From Aquilaria yunnanensis (lineage: Eukaryota; Streptophyta; Magnoliopsida; Malvales; Thymelaeaceae), in NCBI GenBank assembly GCA_039654915.1, contig CM077599.1, forward strand, positions 13,394,501 to 13,458,500: a DNA stretch of 64,000 nt. The letters run 5' to 3'. Of this stretch, positions 22,501-34,475 are shown in pieces (position 1 is the first letter of the stretch; the number at the start of each line of letters is the position of its first letter). The position numbers and the translations under genes were made by a program. The notes below the pieces were generated by a model. That model was not told the DNA's origin. It searched no databases and worked only from the letters and a program-made list of their open reading frames with translations.

Positions 22501-24245
22501 AAGTTTAAAAAAATGGATAAGTGTGTAAAATTCTATTTATTTGGTATCTATAATAGTATACATAATTATTTCAATTAGTTTTATGGTTTAATATGGGATA
22601 GGCATATTGAATTGGTGAGTTTTTATTTTTCATTCTATTTTATGGTTTAAATTGAAAAATAGATAAGTGTGTCAATTTTATTTATTTAGAATCTATAATA
22701 GTATCCATAATTATTTTAAGGATTTTTTTATTTAATTTGGGATTCACATGTTTAATTGATAATTTTATTATTTTTCATTCTAATTTTGTGATTTTTTTGC
22801 TATTTTGTGTTTTAAGTTGAAAAAAATAGACAACTATGTCAAATTGGTAGTTTTTCATTAAAATTTTTTAGTTTTTTGGCTTCTAAGGTTTAAGTTGAAA
22901 TAAAATAGATAAGTGTCAAATTATATTTTTTTGGCATCTAAAATATTCTCTATAATTATTTTAATGGATTAAATACTTTAATTTTCAATGGGAATGTTAA
23001 ATTTATAGTTTTTATTAAAAAAATTTAGTTATATTTTAAGGTTTTTCTACTATTTAAGGAGTTATATGTTCCAAATTTATATTCATGGGGTCTTATGTTC
23101 ATTTTGCTCAGATGTAGGGGCAAATTTTATATTTTCCCTCAAATTTTCACCAACAATGACAGATATAGTGGAAGGAGGGGCTTTTTTCTACAAAACATTG
23201 TTTTAGTCTTACTTTTGCAATGTTTGACAATTCAGTTGAAAATTTGCGAAATGGGTATATTTTGAGGGTAGATCATGCAATTTAGTTTATTATGTCAAAC
23301 ATTTTTATTTGTTAAGGGAGCAAATTGTTTACATATTGTTTCAACCTTTTTTTACATATTTATTCAAATAATTTTCCTTATTGCATCAGATATTTTTATA
23401 TATTATTTTAGGTACGTTTTAAATATTTATTATGTCATTTTTACTCATTTATGTAGACACATTTATTTATGAATAGAATAAAATATTTACATACTGCTTC
23501 CAAACATTTTTATATATTTGCTTTAGACAATTTTACATATGTTTTCAAACATTTCAACACTTTTACATATTATTTATGAGAAAATAAATTTTTTTGTATA
23601 TTGTCTTAAGAGAACAAACTGTCCATTTTTTTTTTTAATACTTTGACATACTATTTTAGATACTTCTGCATCTACCTAAGACACTTCCTAAGGTTGTTTC
23701 TGTACATAGTACATTGGCAGAAATAATGGAAGAATAGCCTAATAGTGGCTTGGAGTGGCAACAATTGGGGTAAATGAGAGATGAAGACTAACACGATTTT
23801 AAGGCGATAACCGATGTGATCTGGAGGTGATAAACAGTGGATCTAGAGATAAGCGATAAAGGCACGATCCTGAAGCAAGCAATTATTGCACGTAATTCGG
23901 AAGCGAACAACGACAGTGAGTTCTCGAAAATGAGTGACAATTGAAACAATTTAGAGGCAAATGGTGACAATATGATATGAAGGCGAGCGAAAATTACAAG
24001 ATCTCGTAGACAATGATTAGGTGGAGTAAGCACAATATAAAGGCAATGATCGACTTAAAAAGCTTTTATGTAAACGCAATGATAGTCTGATAGAGACAAC
24101 AATGATAGCAATATGGAGTGGGATAGAGTTTTGGTTCATGGACAATTTAGTCAAATTTTGGGTTGAATGGTGGGTTATATTATTACTGGTGGATTAGTAT
24201 TTCTATTTAAACATATATTTATAATATAGGCATATATTTATAATA
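19550..24245. repeat. Composite AT-rich repeat, copy 2, interrupted by a fold-back element
   Basis: The 'acacttttacatatt' degenerate repeats run up to 20347 and resume at 23286. They are followed by a GATC-rich block (23790-24130) and a tail containing 'gagttttggttcatggacaatttagtcaa' and 'ttatattattactggtggattagta'. Those blocks match 8150-9120 in order and orientation. Removing the inserted 20348-23285 element leaves about 1.76 kb, close to the size of the first copy. The left limit is approximate. Confidence 0.55.
20348..23285. mobile_element. 2.9-kb fold-back element with ~160-bp subrepeats
   Basis: Outer ends are inverted copies starting CTAAATTGCA and ending TGCAATTTAG. The match continues for about 400 bp, including 'attgtcaaacatt', 'aatttggaacatataactcc' and 'attgaaaattaaagta'. 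Inside the left arm a unit of roughly 160 bp, marked by 'aacttaaaccataaaata', recurs about nine times between 20990 and 22300. After about 22395 the unit is inverted ('ggtttaagttgaaaa') and recurs about four times. No coding content. Flanking 9-mers CTTATTATT and TTTATTATG share seven positions, a possible decayed target duplication. This is the architecture of a Foldback or long-TIR MULE element. Confidence 0.7.
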
Positions 24246-24422
24246 TAATAGTAATAATTAGGTTTCGGCCACCCGAATTTACCAAATTGCCTCCAACAGA
24301 TAGATGGATCTTCCGCAATCCGTCCGGCTTCAAGCACGGGATAATTTCCAAAAAGACAAAAAAAATCTTCTCTTTTTGTTCTTGAAGCAGAATCATAGGC
24401 CGAAATCCTCGTAACCTTTAGA

Positions 24423-26032
24423 ATGCCCCACGCAATCCTCGGCCACCGCTTCCCCGCCACAGCCGCCCTTGCCGCCGCCGCCACCCTTCCGAAACCATGC
24501 TCGCTCTCCTTTCAAAGCCAGACAAACTTACTTGAGCTTCGCAGTCAATCCCTGAAGGGCGCGGCCATTAAGTGCATGGCTCATCCGAGAAGAGTGAAGA
24601 TGGTGGCCAAGCAGATAAGGAGGGAGCTCTCCGACATGCTCCTCACAGACACTGTATTGCAGTACTCCGTCCTGCCCGAAGCCTCCTTGGGCGCCGATCG
24701 ATATCTCTCCTCTCTTACCACCATCAGCGATGTCGAAGTTTCTGCTGATTTACAGGTACCTATTATTGTTCCGAGTTCAAATTGATAGTTTCGGTGGCTC
24801 AAAATCCAGAATCAGAAACTTATTATTGCTAACGGTGCATACTATCGTTGGTTCTGAATACGTCCAGTAATGTTTCTTGAGCTCCCTAAGTGGTTTCTGG
24901 AAGCAACAAAGTTGATTGGTTGTCCATTCTTGTAGGTCGTAAAAGTGTATGTGTCTGTTTTCGGTGATGAGAAAGGAAAGGAGACTGCAATTGCTGGATT
25001 GAAGTCCAAAACCAAGTATGTTAGAAGTGAGCTTGGGAAGCGTATGAAGCTTAGGCTAACTCCAGAGATTCGCTTCATCGAGGACAAATCTTTGGAGAGA
25101 GGAAGCAGGGTAAGTAGTTGGAACAAATGGGCTGGCTCTAAAATTTGAAAGAACTGATGCTATACTTGAGCTAGACTTGAAGGGAAGTTATTCTTGTTGC
25201 TATAAATGGCCTACTAAGAAAGTTATTATCATGCCATTGTCTGCATAAGCGGTTATTGCTAAATTTACTGGCATCAGATAGGATTTTAGCACTTGAAATT
25301 TGAAATCTGATTGTGCAGAGACTCAATTTCAAGTATGAGACGTGATTACCACAGCATCACTCAAAAAGTGCCACCAGAAATGATAGTTTAGAAACTACCC
25401 AAATACTTGTGTAGTTTGATTTTGAATCTGTTCTTTGACTTGTTGGTCTTAGATCTACTCATCCTTTCCCGAGTTGAATTTAGATTCACCACTAGATGTC
25501 CTGCTTTAGGGGGCAGCAGTATATTCTCTTTCACCCAATTTCACTGGTAAGACAAACACCTTTCAGTCCGTCACTCTCGTAGTTCCTCCTGATCAGCCTG
25601 CCATTAGAAGATGGCTTTTCAAATCATTTTCATCACTATGTTGTGTTTGGACTAGGGGCTTAGTGATTTATTACTTCTACTACACTTGCCTCGGTATACG
25701 ACCTTTGGCCATTTAGCACCTGTAGTTGTGTGCGTGATTGTAGAGATGACCTGGTATCATCTTAGGTCATTTGAATGGTGATCTTTCATGATTGTAATTA
25801 GTTCTCTTGTCAGATAGCAGCTAGATGGAGCCATTTGTTTCTCAGACGGCTGACCAATTTTTTGGTTCCAAATATCAACTACCAGGTTATTGCTATTTTA
25901 GATAAAATAAAGGGCGAGAAGAAGAGCACAAAAGCTCAAGACATGGAACAACCTGAAGCATCTTATGCATCTGAAGATGATATGGACTGGGATGGGGATG
26001 ACGCTGATGAAGATGTAATTTATGTGGAGTAG
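24423..26032 (+). CDS. RBFA: Ribosome-binding factor A, chloroplast
   Basis: RbfA binds the small ribosomal subunit late in assembly and helps 16S rRNA maturation; the plant nuclear gene makes the plastid form. Three exons are supported: 24423-24755, 24936-25109 and 25886-26032. All junctions fall at phase 0, giving 217 residues. The first ~55 residues are rich in Ala, Arg and Ser (TAALAAAATLPKPCSLSF), like a transit peptide. The KH-type RbfA domain follows at about 56-180. It begins MAHPRRVKMVAKQIRRELSD, runs through VKVYVSVFGDE and ends LTPEIRFIEDKSLERGSRV plus IAILDKI. The C-terminal acidic tail (EDDMDWDGDDADED) is typical of plant homologues. Length matches the Arabidopsis protein (about 215). 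The start ATG is the first in frame after a stop-rich region. Confidence 0.92.
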
Positions 26033-27231
26033 TTACTTTCTCCAATTTTGCAGCATTCCAAACTGTTGGCATCAGAAAACATGTACCCCAGGTTTGCATC
26101 TTCTTATGCATTGTTTTAGTTTACAGTGCAAAATATAACATGTTTTGCAAATTATGCCCATCTGTAAACGAAATTTTAGCATTCACAAAGTAATGGTAAT
26201 CTCATTGTTCAGTGAGTTTTAGCCTGTACTTCTGATCCAGCGAAGCAGGCTAGGTCCATTATGCTGCGGAATTCATGTCCCAATTTGAAAAGCTCATGCA
26301 CTCAATGTTGTAGAACTTACTGGAGCTAGTGTAGTCAGCCATTTTTAAGCAATTGGACATTGAAAGAGACACTTATAGTGACCTCTTTACTGATACTCCG
26401 TAGGCTGAGGAGTAAATTTGGGTTTTGTTCTTTGGTGTCTGTTTGAGGAACATTTGTTTTGACTAACTGATGTCCGGGGGAACAGAAACTGATGGCTCTA
26501 TATTAGTCTCGTATCATCAACGGATGTTAGGCAGATTTGTCTCCATGATCTACAGATCTGTGCTTGCAGGTACTGGTACAGTGTTGTGGAAACACATTGC
26601 TCCAAGCCTCAGTTTACAGGCTTAAAGGGCTTATCGCGGCCTGAACACTTCCTTCCGTACCGCAGAATTCACAGCACTGTTGTCTCGATCAGACTTCAGT
26701 AGAACCTGTTTGGAGCAAACACTTTAGGTTATCCGCACTTTTTTTTCCTTTATTTGAACCAATCAATTAACAGTTTAATTTTCTTATAGATTATATTATT
26801 GTTATCCATGGCACTGAATGAAATTCCATGTAGATATTGTCACTCGGGCTAGCTTTATGTACTCCATTTACGTACCAAGACATAATCAAGTCTAGAATTT
26901 GTTTGGCCGTCAAGTCAGAAGCAATTGAAAAAGCTGGTTGCCGCGTGCTAAATCGTGGAAATGACTCAACAAACCGCTTTCTAACACTGTAAGCTCACCC
27001 TGTTAAACTGTATAGCTAAAACATTTAAACAGTCCTAACAATGTGCCAAATTGCCAGCTAAAATTATTCCTCATGTGATCAGCAAGTATACCGTACCAAA
27101 GGACTCCAAAGTAAGCACATTGTAATCCGAAAAGGCCGAAGGCCAAGATAGGTCTCAACAATACAATGGTAATTATTTCCGAGCTGACTGGACTCGAAGC
27201 ATTCATCAAACACAGCCAAAATTCATGTTGC
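26033..27231. other. RBFA 3' region and spacer to the ATP synthase e-chain gene
   Basis: Holds the RBFA 3' UTR and, near 27000-27231, the 3' UTR of the convergent ATP synthase e-chain gene. No further coding exon with family similarity was seen. Composition is less AT-rich than in transposon regions up to about 26700, consistent with transcribed or recently transcribed DNA. Confidence 0.45.
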
Positions 27232-28542
27232 TTAATGGTGAGCCTTCGCCTCTGCTTTCTTATGAGATTTTGCTTTTGCCTGAAGATTGGGCAGAAAAGC
27301 AAAACATTAAGCCATTTGTCGCACAATTTTCATCACCGGGAACAAAACGCATGCTTCTCAATAACCACAGAACTAAAAAGGAGCTGAACCTTAGAACTTC
27401 ACCAATCATACACAAGGGAGCACGTCATAAACTTGCCAAAACCACACAAATAATTCAACATATTACAAACGTACAAGCCCCTAGTGTTACGGACTTGTGC
27501 AAATTCAACAAAATCTAGATATCATGTCAGACTGAGATTTGGATGGACAGAAAAGGAGGACAACAGATTCTCTCAGGAACGCTATTAGTATGATCATCTT
27601 TCAGTAAGAGCAGAAGCCCTCCTGATGGTACATTCTGCGATGGCATCTTTCACGGGTAAAGTGCAACTAAGGTCTCCTATTCTACGAGTGCAAAAGAAAA
27701 ATGCTTATGAAGTAAAAGCAGACAATTGTTCCTTCTCGTGTTATCCATTGCAGTATATGCTCTTCATTGTAAAAGAGCATACACTAGAGGAATGAAAACA
27801 AATAAACAAACTAAAGGCAGACGGAAACAGTACAAACATTCCGATTACAGACAGGTAAGCAAGACTTCTTCACTGTTTTACCCACACAACCACACAACAC
27901 ATTTAAGCAAAAACAAGATATCTTCCCTCCCAAAGTTAAAAAAGAGAAATAGTGAGCTTGCCGTTCCAGTTATCGGTGAGAAAAACTATGTCATCAAATC
28001 CAATCCATACCCAAGCCAAACATGAAGCACGAGAATGTTAACATCAAATAGATAGCAGTATACCCAACCAGAAGGTTCAAAACGAAATAACACGAATTCT
28101 GAATAGATAACAATAAGCCTAAGAAAACTTAAATTGCAATTCAGAATTGAACAAACATCTACGATATCTACCAGTCTACCAGGAAGCTAGGCGATACCTT
28201 CAAGTACTTGAGCTTAAGGCTTCCGTACACAACACCAAAAGAGAAAGCCGATGCCCGAGCCACCTAATTTCAAAACCCAAAATATCAAGAACAATATACA
28301 TACTCTTTTTTTTTTTCAAAAAAAAAAAAAACCGAGAATAAGAGGAGGAGGTAGTTTGGGGAAGCAGAGACAGGAGATCCACATTATCCACTGAAGAATA
28401 AGAGCAATCGCAGATCACAACCAATCCATATAGAACAGAGAGCGCCGAAAGATCTGCATTCTGTTATGAAAAACACATCGGAAACTAAAATTACCAGAGC
28501 GAGTGTGCTGGTGCCGGAGTAGGGTCCAGGGGGTGGCGCCAT
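27232..28542 (-). CDS. Mitochondrial ATP synthase e-chain (F1Fo subunit e)
   Basis: A tiny three-exon gene. Exon 1 (28495-28542) encodes MAPPPGPYSGTSTLAL. Exon 2 (28198-28263) encodes VARASAFSFGVVYGSLKLKY plus LK. Exon 3 (27232-27279) encodes AKAKSHKKAEAKAHH and a TAA stop. All junctions are phase 0 with GT-AG borders, giving 53 residues, the normal plant length. The protein is a small inner-membrane subunit of the Fo sector that helps dimerise ATP synthase and shape cristae. It has one membrane helix (residues about 13-31) and a Lys/Ala-rich C-terminal tail. A 918-bp intron separates exons 2 and 3. Each exon is too short to be found by simple frame scanning; conservation with plant 'ATP synthase E chain' proteins identifies it. 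Confidence 0.88.
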
Positions 28543-28719
28543 CGTGTAACTGTTCTTTCTTCTGAGGAATCGTGCGACGGGAATGAGTGCGAAGCTGAAA
28601 CCCTAGAACTTTTGGACTCTGTCCACCGAGCCAGAAAGACGAGTAAAACGTCTTAGAATGTAAGGGTCGGGGCTCCGAGACGATAGATACGGGTTAAACG
28701 AGACGTTACCTTAGAATTA

Positions 28720-29677
28720 GAATTAATTACTAAATTTACCACTTAAAAATATTGAAAGAACCAATTTTACCATCAAACTTTCAAAGGTATCAAATTTAAT
28801 ACTAAACTTTATTTTTTAGACCAAATTTACCATTAGCTTTAATTAACCGTCAAAGGAAGGGGACCAATATCAATTTTGATCCTTCATTTTTTATGTTTCT
28901 TCTACACTAACTTTGCTTATTTGACAAACATACCATCTTCTTTAACCAATTGCAAAATGATTTCTTATTCTCCATCATCTACAAGTTCAGCTCGTCTGCT
29001 ACTTCCCTTTTCCATTTCATAAATATCTTCCTCATTTACAAGTGATTAAACTCCTTAGCCCTGCAACTCCTCGTCTTGTCCAAAGCCTCCCTAAGAGCCG
29101 TTGTTGAAAAACCACAATGCCGACAACATCTATGACATTGATGCGCTTCGTGAGTTCGGCCAATGCTTGCAAAACAGCTATGGTGTCCAACAAAACATCG
29201 TCAAAAGTTGCCACTTATTACTCCAAGAAAGTGTGCGCAAGCTCACGCAGTCTCTTTGAGCTTTCACAGAAAAACTACCTCAAAATCAAGAGTAACAAGC
29301 TACGACAGACACCTACTCCATTCCCAATTTGCATTAGGATATGGGTCGGAAGCTATTGAGTAAGGTCGAGAATGAGATATTGGGTTTGAAGACGCATCCA
29401 GTGAACTGATTCTTGAAGAAAATGGTATGATTATTAGATAGGTAAACCTAGAATACCAATAGAAAAAATGCAAAAAACTAAGGACCAAAATTGTTATTTT
29501 TCACCTTTAATTTGATGGTCACTTATTTGAGGAGTGACAAAATTGGTTATTTTTGTAATGTTAGTAGTAAATTTGGTCTCAAAATTAAGGTTTAATATGA
29601 GATTTGATACTTTTAAAAGTTTGATAGCAAATTTAGTCCTTTTAATACTTTTGAGTGGTAAAATTGCTACTTAATCC
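28720..29677. mobile_element. MULE-like element with perfect 9-bp target duplication
   Basis: Flanked by TTAGAATTA on both sides (28711-28719 and 29678-29686), the Mutator-type 9-bp duplication. Ends are GAATTAATTACTAAATTTACC on the left and, as reverse complement, GGATTAAGTAGCAATTTTACC on the right (written here for comparison; 21 bases apart from one border base). Inverted arms extend about 170 bp. The interior (28890-29450) is GC-richer and includes a stretch with words like 'gatgcgcttcgtgagttcggcc' that looks like captured host DNA, family unknown. No transposase. Confidence 0.85.
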
Positions 29678-29784
29678 TTAGAATTATTATGTTTTTATTT
29701 CAATGTGTACCCTAAAAATCTTTAACATCCTCATCCAGTTTTTAATTTTCTAAAACCTACGATTATACCCTATTACTTATTTTA

Positions 29785-30514
29785 GGGATAAATACCAAAT
29801 TTCTCACTGTAATTTAGTTTTTGAACTGGATTGCCCGTTATAGTTATTTATGGTTCAGATATAACCACTAAAGTTATAGTTTTGGATCAAATATGTCACA
29901 AACCATTAAAAACCTAATAATAAATATCGGGAGTTATTGTTTTGAAATCTTGAGGTACTTATATAATTTTTAATAAACTTCAGAAATTTTATATTATTTA
30001 TCTTTTTTATTTATTTTTTCTACAATAGCCACCACCATCCATCATCGAATCTACCAATGATCCCTCTAGAAACAATATTCAAATAGTTATCATATTCTGA
30101 TACTATAACCCAAATTCCGATAAAATGAAGCCACTTATTCAATATTGATGTGTTTTTTATTATCAGATTCTAGGTATGGCAATTGTTCTATTACAAATAA
30201 TATTGTCCAACGCTATCTCATCCATCATTACCTCTGTCATTTAGTGGTGGATCTGGCAGTGAACAGTGTAGTGACTAACACACAAAAAAAGGAAAATGGT
30301 AAACTACACAAAGTTTTTTAAGCTTATTAGAAGTTGCATTAGTACTCCAATATTTCAAAACTAACAACTTTTCATATTTACTGTTAGGTTTTTAACGGTA
30401 ATGGCCAATCTGGTACCAAACTATAACGTCAACGGTCATATCAAACTAGGAAAGACTATAGTGGCCAATCTAGTTCTGGATCCAAACTATAGTGAGAAAC
30501 GTTGTACTTTTCCC
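29785..30514. mobile_element. MULE-like element with 8/9 target duplication
   Basis: Flanking 9-mers CTTATTTTA (29776-29784) and TTTATTTTA (30515-30523) differ at one base. Left end GGGATAAATACCAAATTTC and the reverse complement of the right end GGGAAAAGTACAACGTTTC are inverted copies. The match extends about 140 bp through 'ctcactgtaatttag', 'gttatagtt' and 'ttaaaaaccta'. The interior has no coding content. Confidence 0.8.
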
Positions 30515-30523
30515 TTTATTTTA

Positions 30524-31611
30524 TATCATCATATTTTTGTGAAATTTTTCCTTAATCTCTTCATTATATATTAGCTACAATCTCACGCATTGTTGTTGAT
30601 GTGATCAAGTAATTTTGTCAAAGATTGAGTATTAGTTGCGATAAATAGGTTACTGTTTAAGTGACTATAACATAAAAAGTTTTAAATGTACATAACTAAT
30701 AATAAAATTCTAGGTGTTACACACACTCACAGCCACCTACTTTATACACCTAAATAAGCATTTCTTATGCACACCTAAATAAGCTTTGTTCAAACAATTA
30801 TTTAAGCCACTATCCTTTGTGACTTAACTAAGCTCGGCTACGTCAATATACTTAGGCCCTAGTCATAAGGGGAATTAAAAAGTCAGGGGTATTTCTTAAC
30901 ACATGGCCTAATTTAATTAATTAGGAAAATAATCATAATTACCTAATAAGCTAGAGCATGAGCTTAACACTGGGAGTATAAAATATTTCTATTGAATAAC
31001 ATGAAATTAATTGATATGTGACTGACAATTTGTGGGAAAAAAAAACAATTATATGAGATACATTATCCTCAAAAAGTACTTGTAGTCTCTTTGAATTTCC
31101 TCGCAAGAAAATATCAAAAATTTGAATTTCTGTGCGGACTTACACTTTCTTAAGGCTAGGGACCAATATGCCTCGGAGAAGAGCCAATAGCAAAAAAGAA
31201 TAGCAAACTATCCACTTATGAAATTGCTAGCCTCAATCGCAACGAAAGAAACTTAGAAATACCTTAAATTGAATTTAACCCAATAAAGAGAACTCTTTTG
31301 ACTCTTCAGACCTTAACATTTTTCTTGTAACATATAGACCCACATCAAACTCCAAAAAAATAACATGATAATAAACAACTAACAATAAACCTAAGTGTTT
31401 AATCTACAATACTAACACCTAATAATTTCTCTACAAAAAATGCACTTAAAAGTACCGCAACACTATAATTTTATGTAAGGATACAAATTGCAACATATAA
31501 GAAATTAATGATCTGAATACAATAGAACCACATGTGTGGGGATGTTTAGTGAATTAGGCTAGCCAAATCATGGCACATGTTGTAACGCTAGATTGAATAT
31601 ATCTACCATAT
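30524..31611. other. AT-rich intergenic DNA
   Basis: No gene, RNA or bounded repeat could be supported. A near-duplicate phrase ('cacctaaataagc') occurs twice near 30747-30784. It is a short local duplication only. Confidence 0.5.
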
Positions 31612-32440
31612 CAAATCTAATTGGGGAAAAGTATAAAAAAACTGACTATACTTTTGGCCATGGACAGATTTAGTCACAATTCTTTTAAATGGTGCCAAAT
31701 GCATTACTGAAGTTTAAAGTTGGACCTAACTTCACGATTGAGCCGTTAGATTTGATGACATGTTAATGGAGGGGCAATTTGGCAAGTGATGACGTGTTAA
31801 TTGAAACATTTAAACTACTCCATTGGTCCCCAATTTGACCCAAATGCTTCATATTGGCCTTCAATCTTTCATTTGTCTCATTTAGGTACATAACCCTCTC
31901 AAAATGGTTACCCTAAATCTGCCACCACCCTTAATCGTCTGACCTAATTTCATCACCACTCTCAATCACCCAACCTCGACACCGCTGCCACCCTCAATCG
32001 GCCCCGCACTCTTAATTGAACACACACCTTAGCTGCTTCAAATCAATCGTGCACCACATCCAATTGAAGATATCCTAAACCTAGAGTTGGGAAAGCACGT
32101 CGATGAGCGTCAAATGAGGGAACTGAAGAATTTTTGCTAGAAAATAAGACTCAACTAGTCGATTACTCCAAATTGGCACCGACGACAAAAAATGAGACTA
32201 AAGGGGAAAAGTTGATAAAAATTAGATGACAAAAATGTCCTTCCCCCTTTTGCTTCCATGTCATGTCATTTCATCGTTGATTGTCATATAATCGTCCTTT
32301 AATTGCCACATAATCTTTTCTGGACGGAATATTCTAACCTTTAATTTTGTGTTAGTTTAGGGTACCATTTTCGAGTTGTGAGTGAATCCATTTATTTTGG
32401 GTTTCAGCTTGAACCTGACCCAAAACTTTCACCCTTAAGT
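31612..32440. repeat. Possible decayed MULE-like relic
   Basis: The left part ('gtataaaaaaactgactata', 'aaatggtgcc', 'tgatgacatgttaatgg') and the right part in reverse ('gaaaatggtacc', 'tgaaatgacatgacatgg') show scattered inverted similarity. A GC-richer centre carries repeated 'ccaccctcaatcg'-like phrases (31920-32010). This resembles the neighbouring elements in plan, but the ends are too eroded to fix. Confidence 0.35.
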
Positions 32441-33784
32441 CTTTCTCGTTCAAAGTTGTTGTCAGTGTTATTATTTTTAATTTTAGGACCTATGTACATC
32501 AATAAATATAGTTCAAGCATAAACGTTGTAATTTATCCATGATGATGGTAATTACATGTCTTTTTTATTTCTATTATTCAATAAATTTAACGAAATATTC
32601 TTAAAAAATTGAAATATTCTCTCCGCTAGTTTTATAAATCGCTAATTTGCCCAAATTTAAAATAATAATGTTAGATTTCACTTAATCACAAATGTGATTG
32701 GGTGATTTAACTTTAAAAAAATTTATAGTGAGTGATGTCCACTATCACACATAGTTGGGTGGAGGATTTGCCCCTTTTGTCCATAAGGAAATAATCATCT
32801 TATAAGAAAAATAATTGATTTAAGTAAAAGTGGAGAGGATAAAAAGATTATTTTTTTGCTTTCAAAATTCAAAATTATATTCACTAAAAAAAATGCAAAG
32901 TATTTGATATTGTATAGCTATCTTCAAATTACCATATAAAATATTTTTGAACTATGTAAATAATTTAATTGTTTAATTATGTAATTACAATTTAGTCCAG
33001 TTCATTGATTCACAAGTTGGGTGTGAATGAATGGCCCCGAATGACGAAGTGTTTTTGCTGAAACAAGAAAAGTTAGGGCTGCGATTGTAATTTTCCCGGA
33101 TAGCTAAGGGACTAATTAACTAGCTCAATTTTTGAAACTTAAATAACTAGCACAATTTTTTAAATTTAGAGGATTAAGTCATACTGCATTAAGCTTGAAT
33201 AACTAACTCGTTTGAGTCTACAAAATTGAGGAATCAATAGTGTATTTTGGCCTTCAAGTTATTTAGTTGGAAGTAATTGTTTTTTATGATATTATTGCTT
33301 CGTTTATTTATGTAGTATTGTTATTTAGTTACTCATAAAATTGTCCACTCTCCCTAAAGTTAAAATTATTGATATTGTCACAAAAGCACAGGTACATATT
33401 TATCTTATAGGGATAAACCTAAATCTCCTAAAATAGTGGAATTTTTTCAAAACTTTTCGACTATAAATTATATTTTAGTGTTCTTGCAACAAAAAAGTGG
33501 GTTGAGATGGGGCCTATGAATAGCGATGACTGCATCAAATGGTCCTAATTGGAACTGGAAGAAAAAAAGAACTCATAGAGAAGGGAAATCAAATATTTTT
33601 CTTTTTGAAGTGAATGGAGAGAGCAATGGTGCATGTGAATAGTTTTAAAAAATCCCAAAATTAAAAATTTTCAAATGATATTTATATTCAGATAGGATGT
33701 AGGTTGGGACCATTGATATAAAATTCATTGACATCTCTACTTACAAACACAAATGCCTTTTTATTATAAAGGCTTCTGCGTACC
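32441..33784. other. AT-rich intergenic DNA
   Basis: No supported feature. A phrase containing 'aactagctcaatttttgaa' and 'aactagcacaattttttaa' (about 33120-33165) is a short imperfect tandem repeat. Confidence 0.5.
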
Positions 33785-33803
33785 CATACACACATACATA
33801 TAT

Positions 33804-33835
<32 letters not shown>

Positions 33836-33836
33836 C
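33785..33836. repeat. (CATA)n/(CA)n compound microsatellite
   Basis: A run of ACAT/CATA units passes into an (AC) run of about eight units. Confidence 0.9.
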
Positions 33837-33848
33837 TAATAGGCAGCA

Positions 33849-34042
33849 TACTCCCTTAGTCCTTTAAAACATTTGACTTTAAAAAGAAAAGAAAATTGTG
33901 TTTTCACTTTTACCCTTCAGCACGTAATAAAAAAAAGTTGAAAAGGTGAATAGGAATTTACTTAAATATGAAAATGTTATAAAATTTTTAATTACCCAAA
34001 ATAGTAAACATTACAAAGAACATGAAATAGAAGAAATATTTA
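33849..34042. mobile_element. Degenerate Stowaway-like MITE
   Basis: Starts TACTCCCTTAGTCC after TA. It ends in a 'acatgaaatagaagaaatattta' stretch that resembles the degraded right terminus of this family. The remaining 430 bp to the BPC stop codon is that gene's 3' UTR and spacer. Confidence 0.5.
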
Positions 34043-34475
34043 GGTATAGCACATAACCATTGATTCTGTATCCACATTTGGTTACTCTAGCCCTCAAATT
34101 CGTTCAAGAATATACGAGTCGCATGTCAGTTTGTGTCTGTGTGTGATATTTATGTGCAAAGGTTGCTATTTGTAAATCTTGAAACATAAACGAGGAAAGA
34201 AACAAATCACTCAGGCTGCCTACACTGCTACAAGGACAAATTTGAGTGCCCAACTACTAGGTTAACGTTTTGCAGATTACAATGGCCCAAGGAGCACAGG
34301 AAACACACTTCCAATTCCAAATGCCTATTGTACCCCTTCATGGAATGAAGTTGCAACAAAACAGGAAAAAGGGGGAAAGAAAAAGGAAAAACGGAACTGA
34401 TTGACCAGACTTAAAAGTGGAAGCGAAAGACTGAAAGAACTTAAGCATACTTACATCTCCGAGATAACTTACCAC

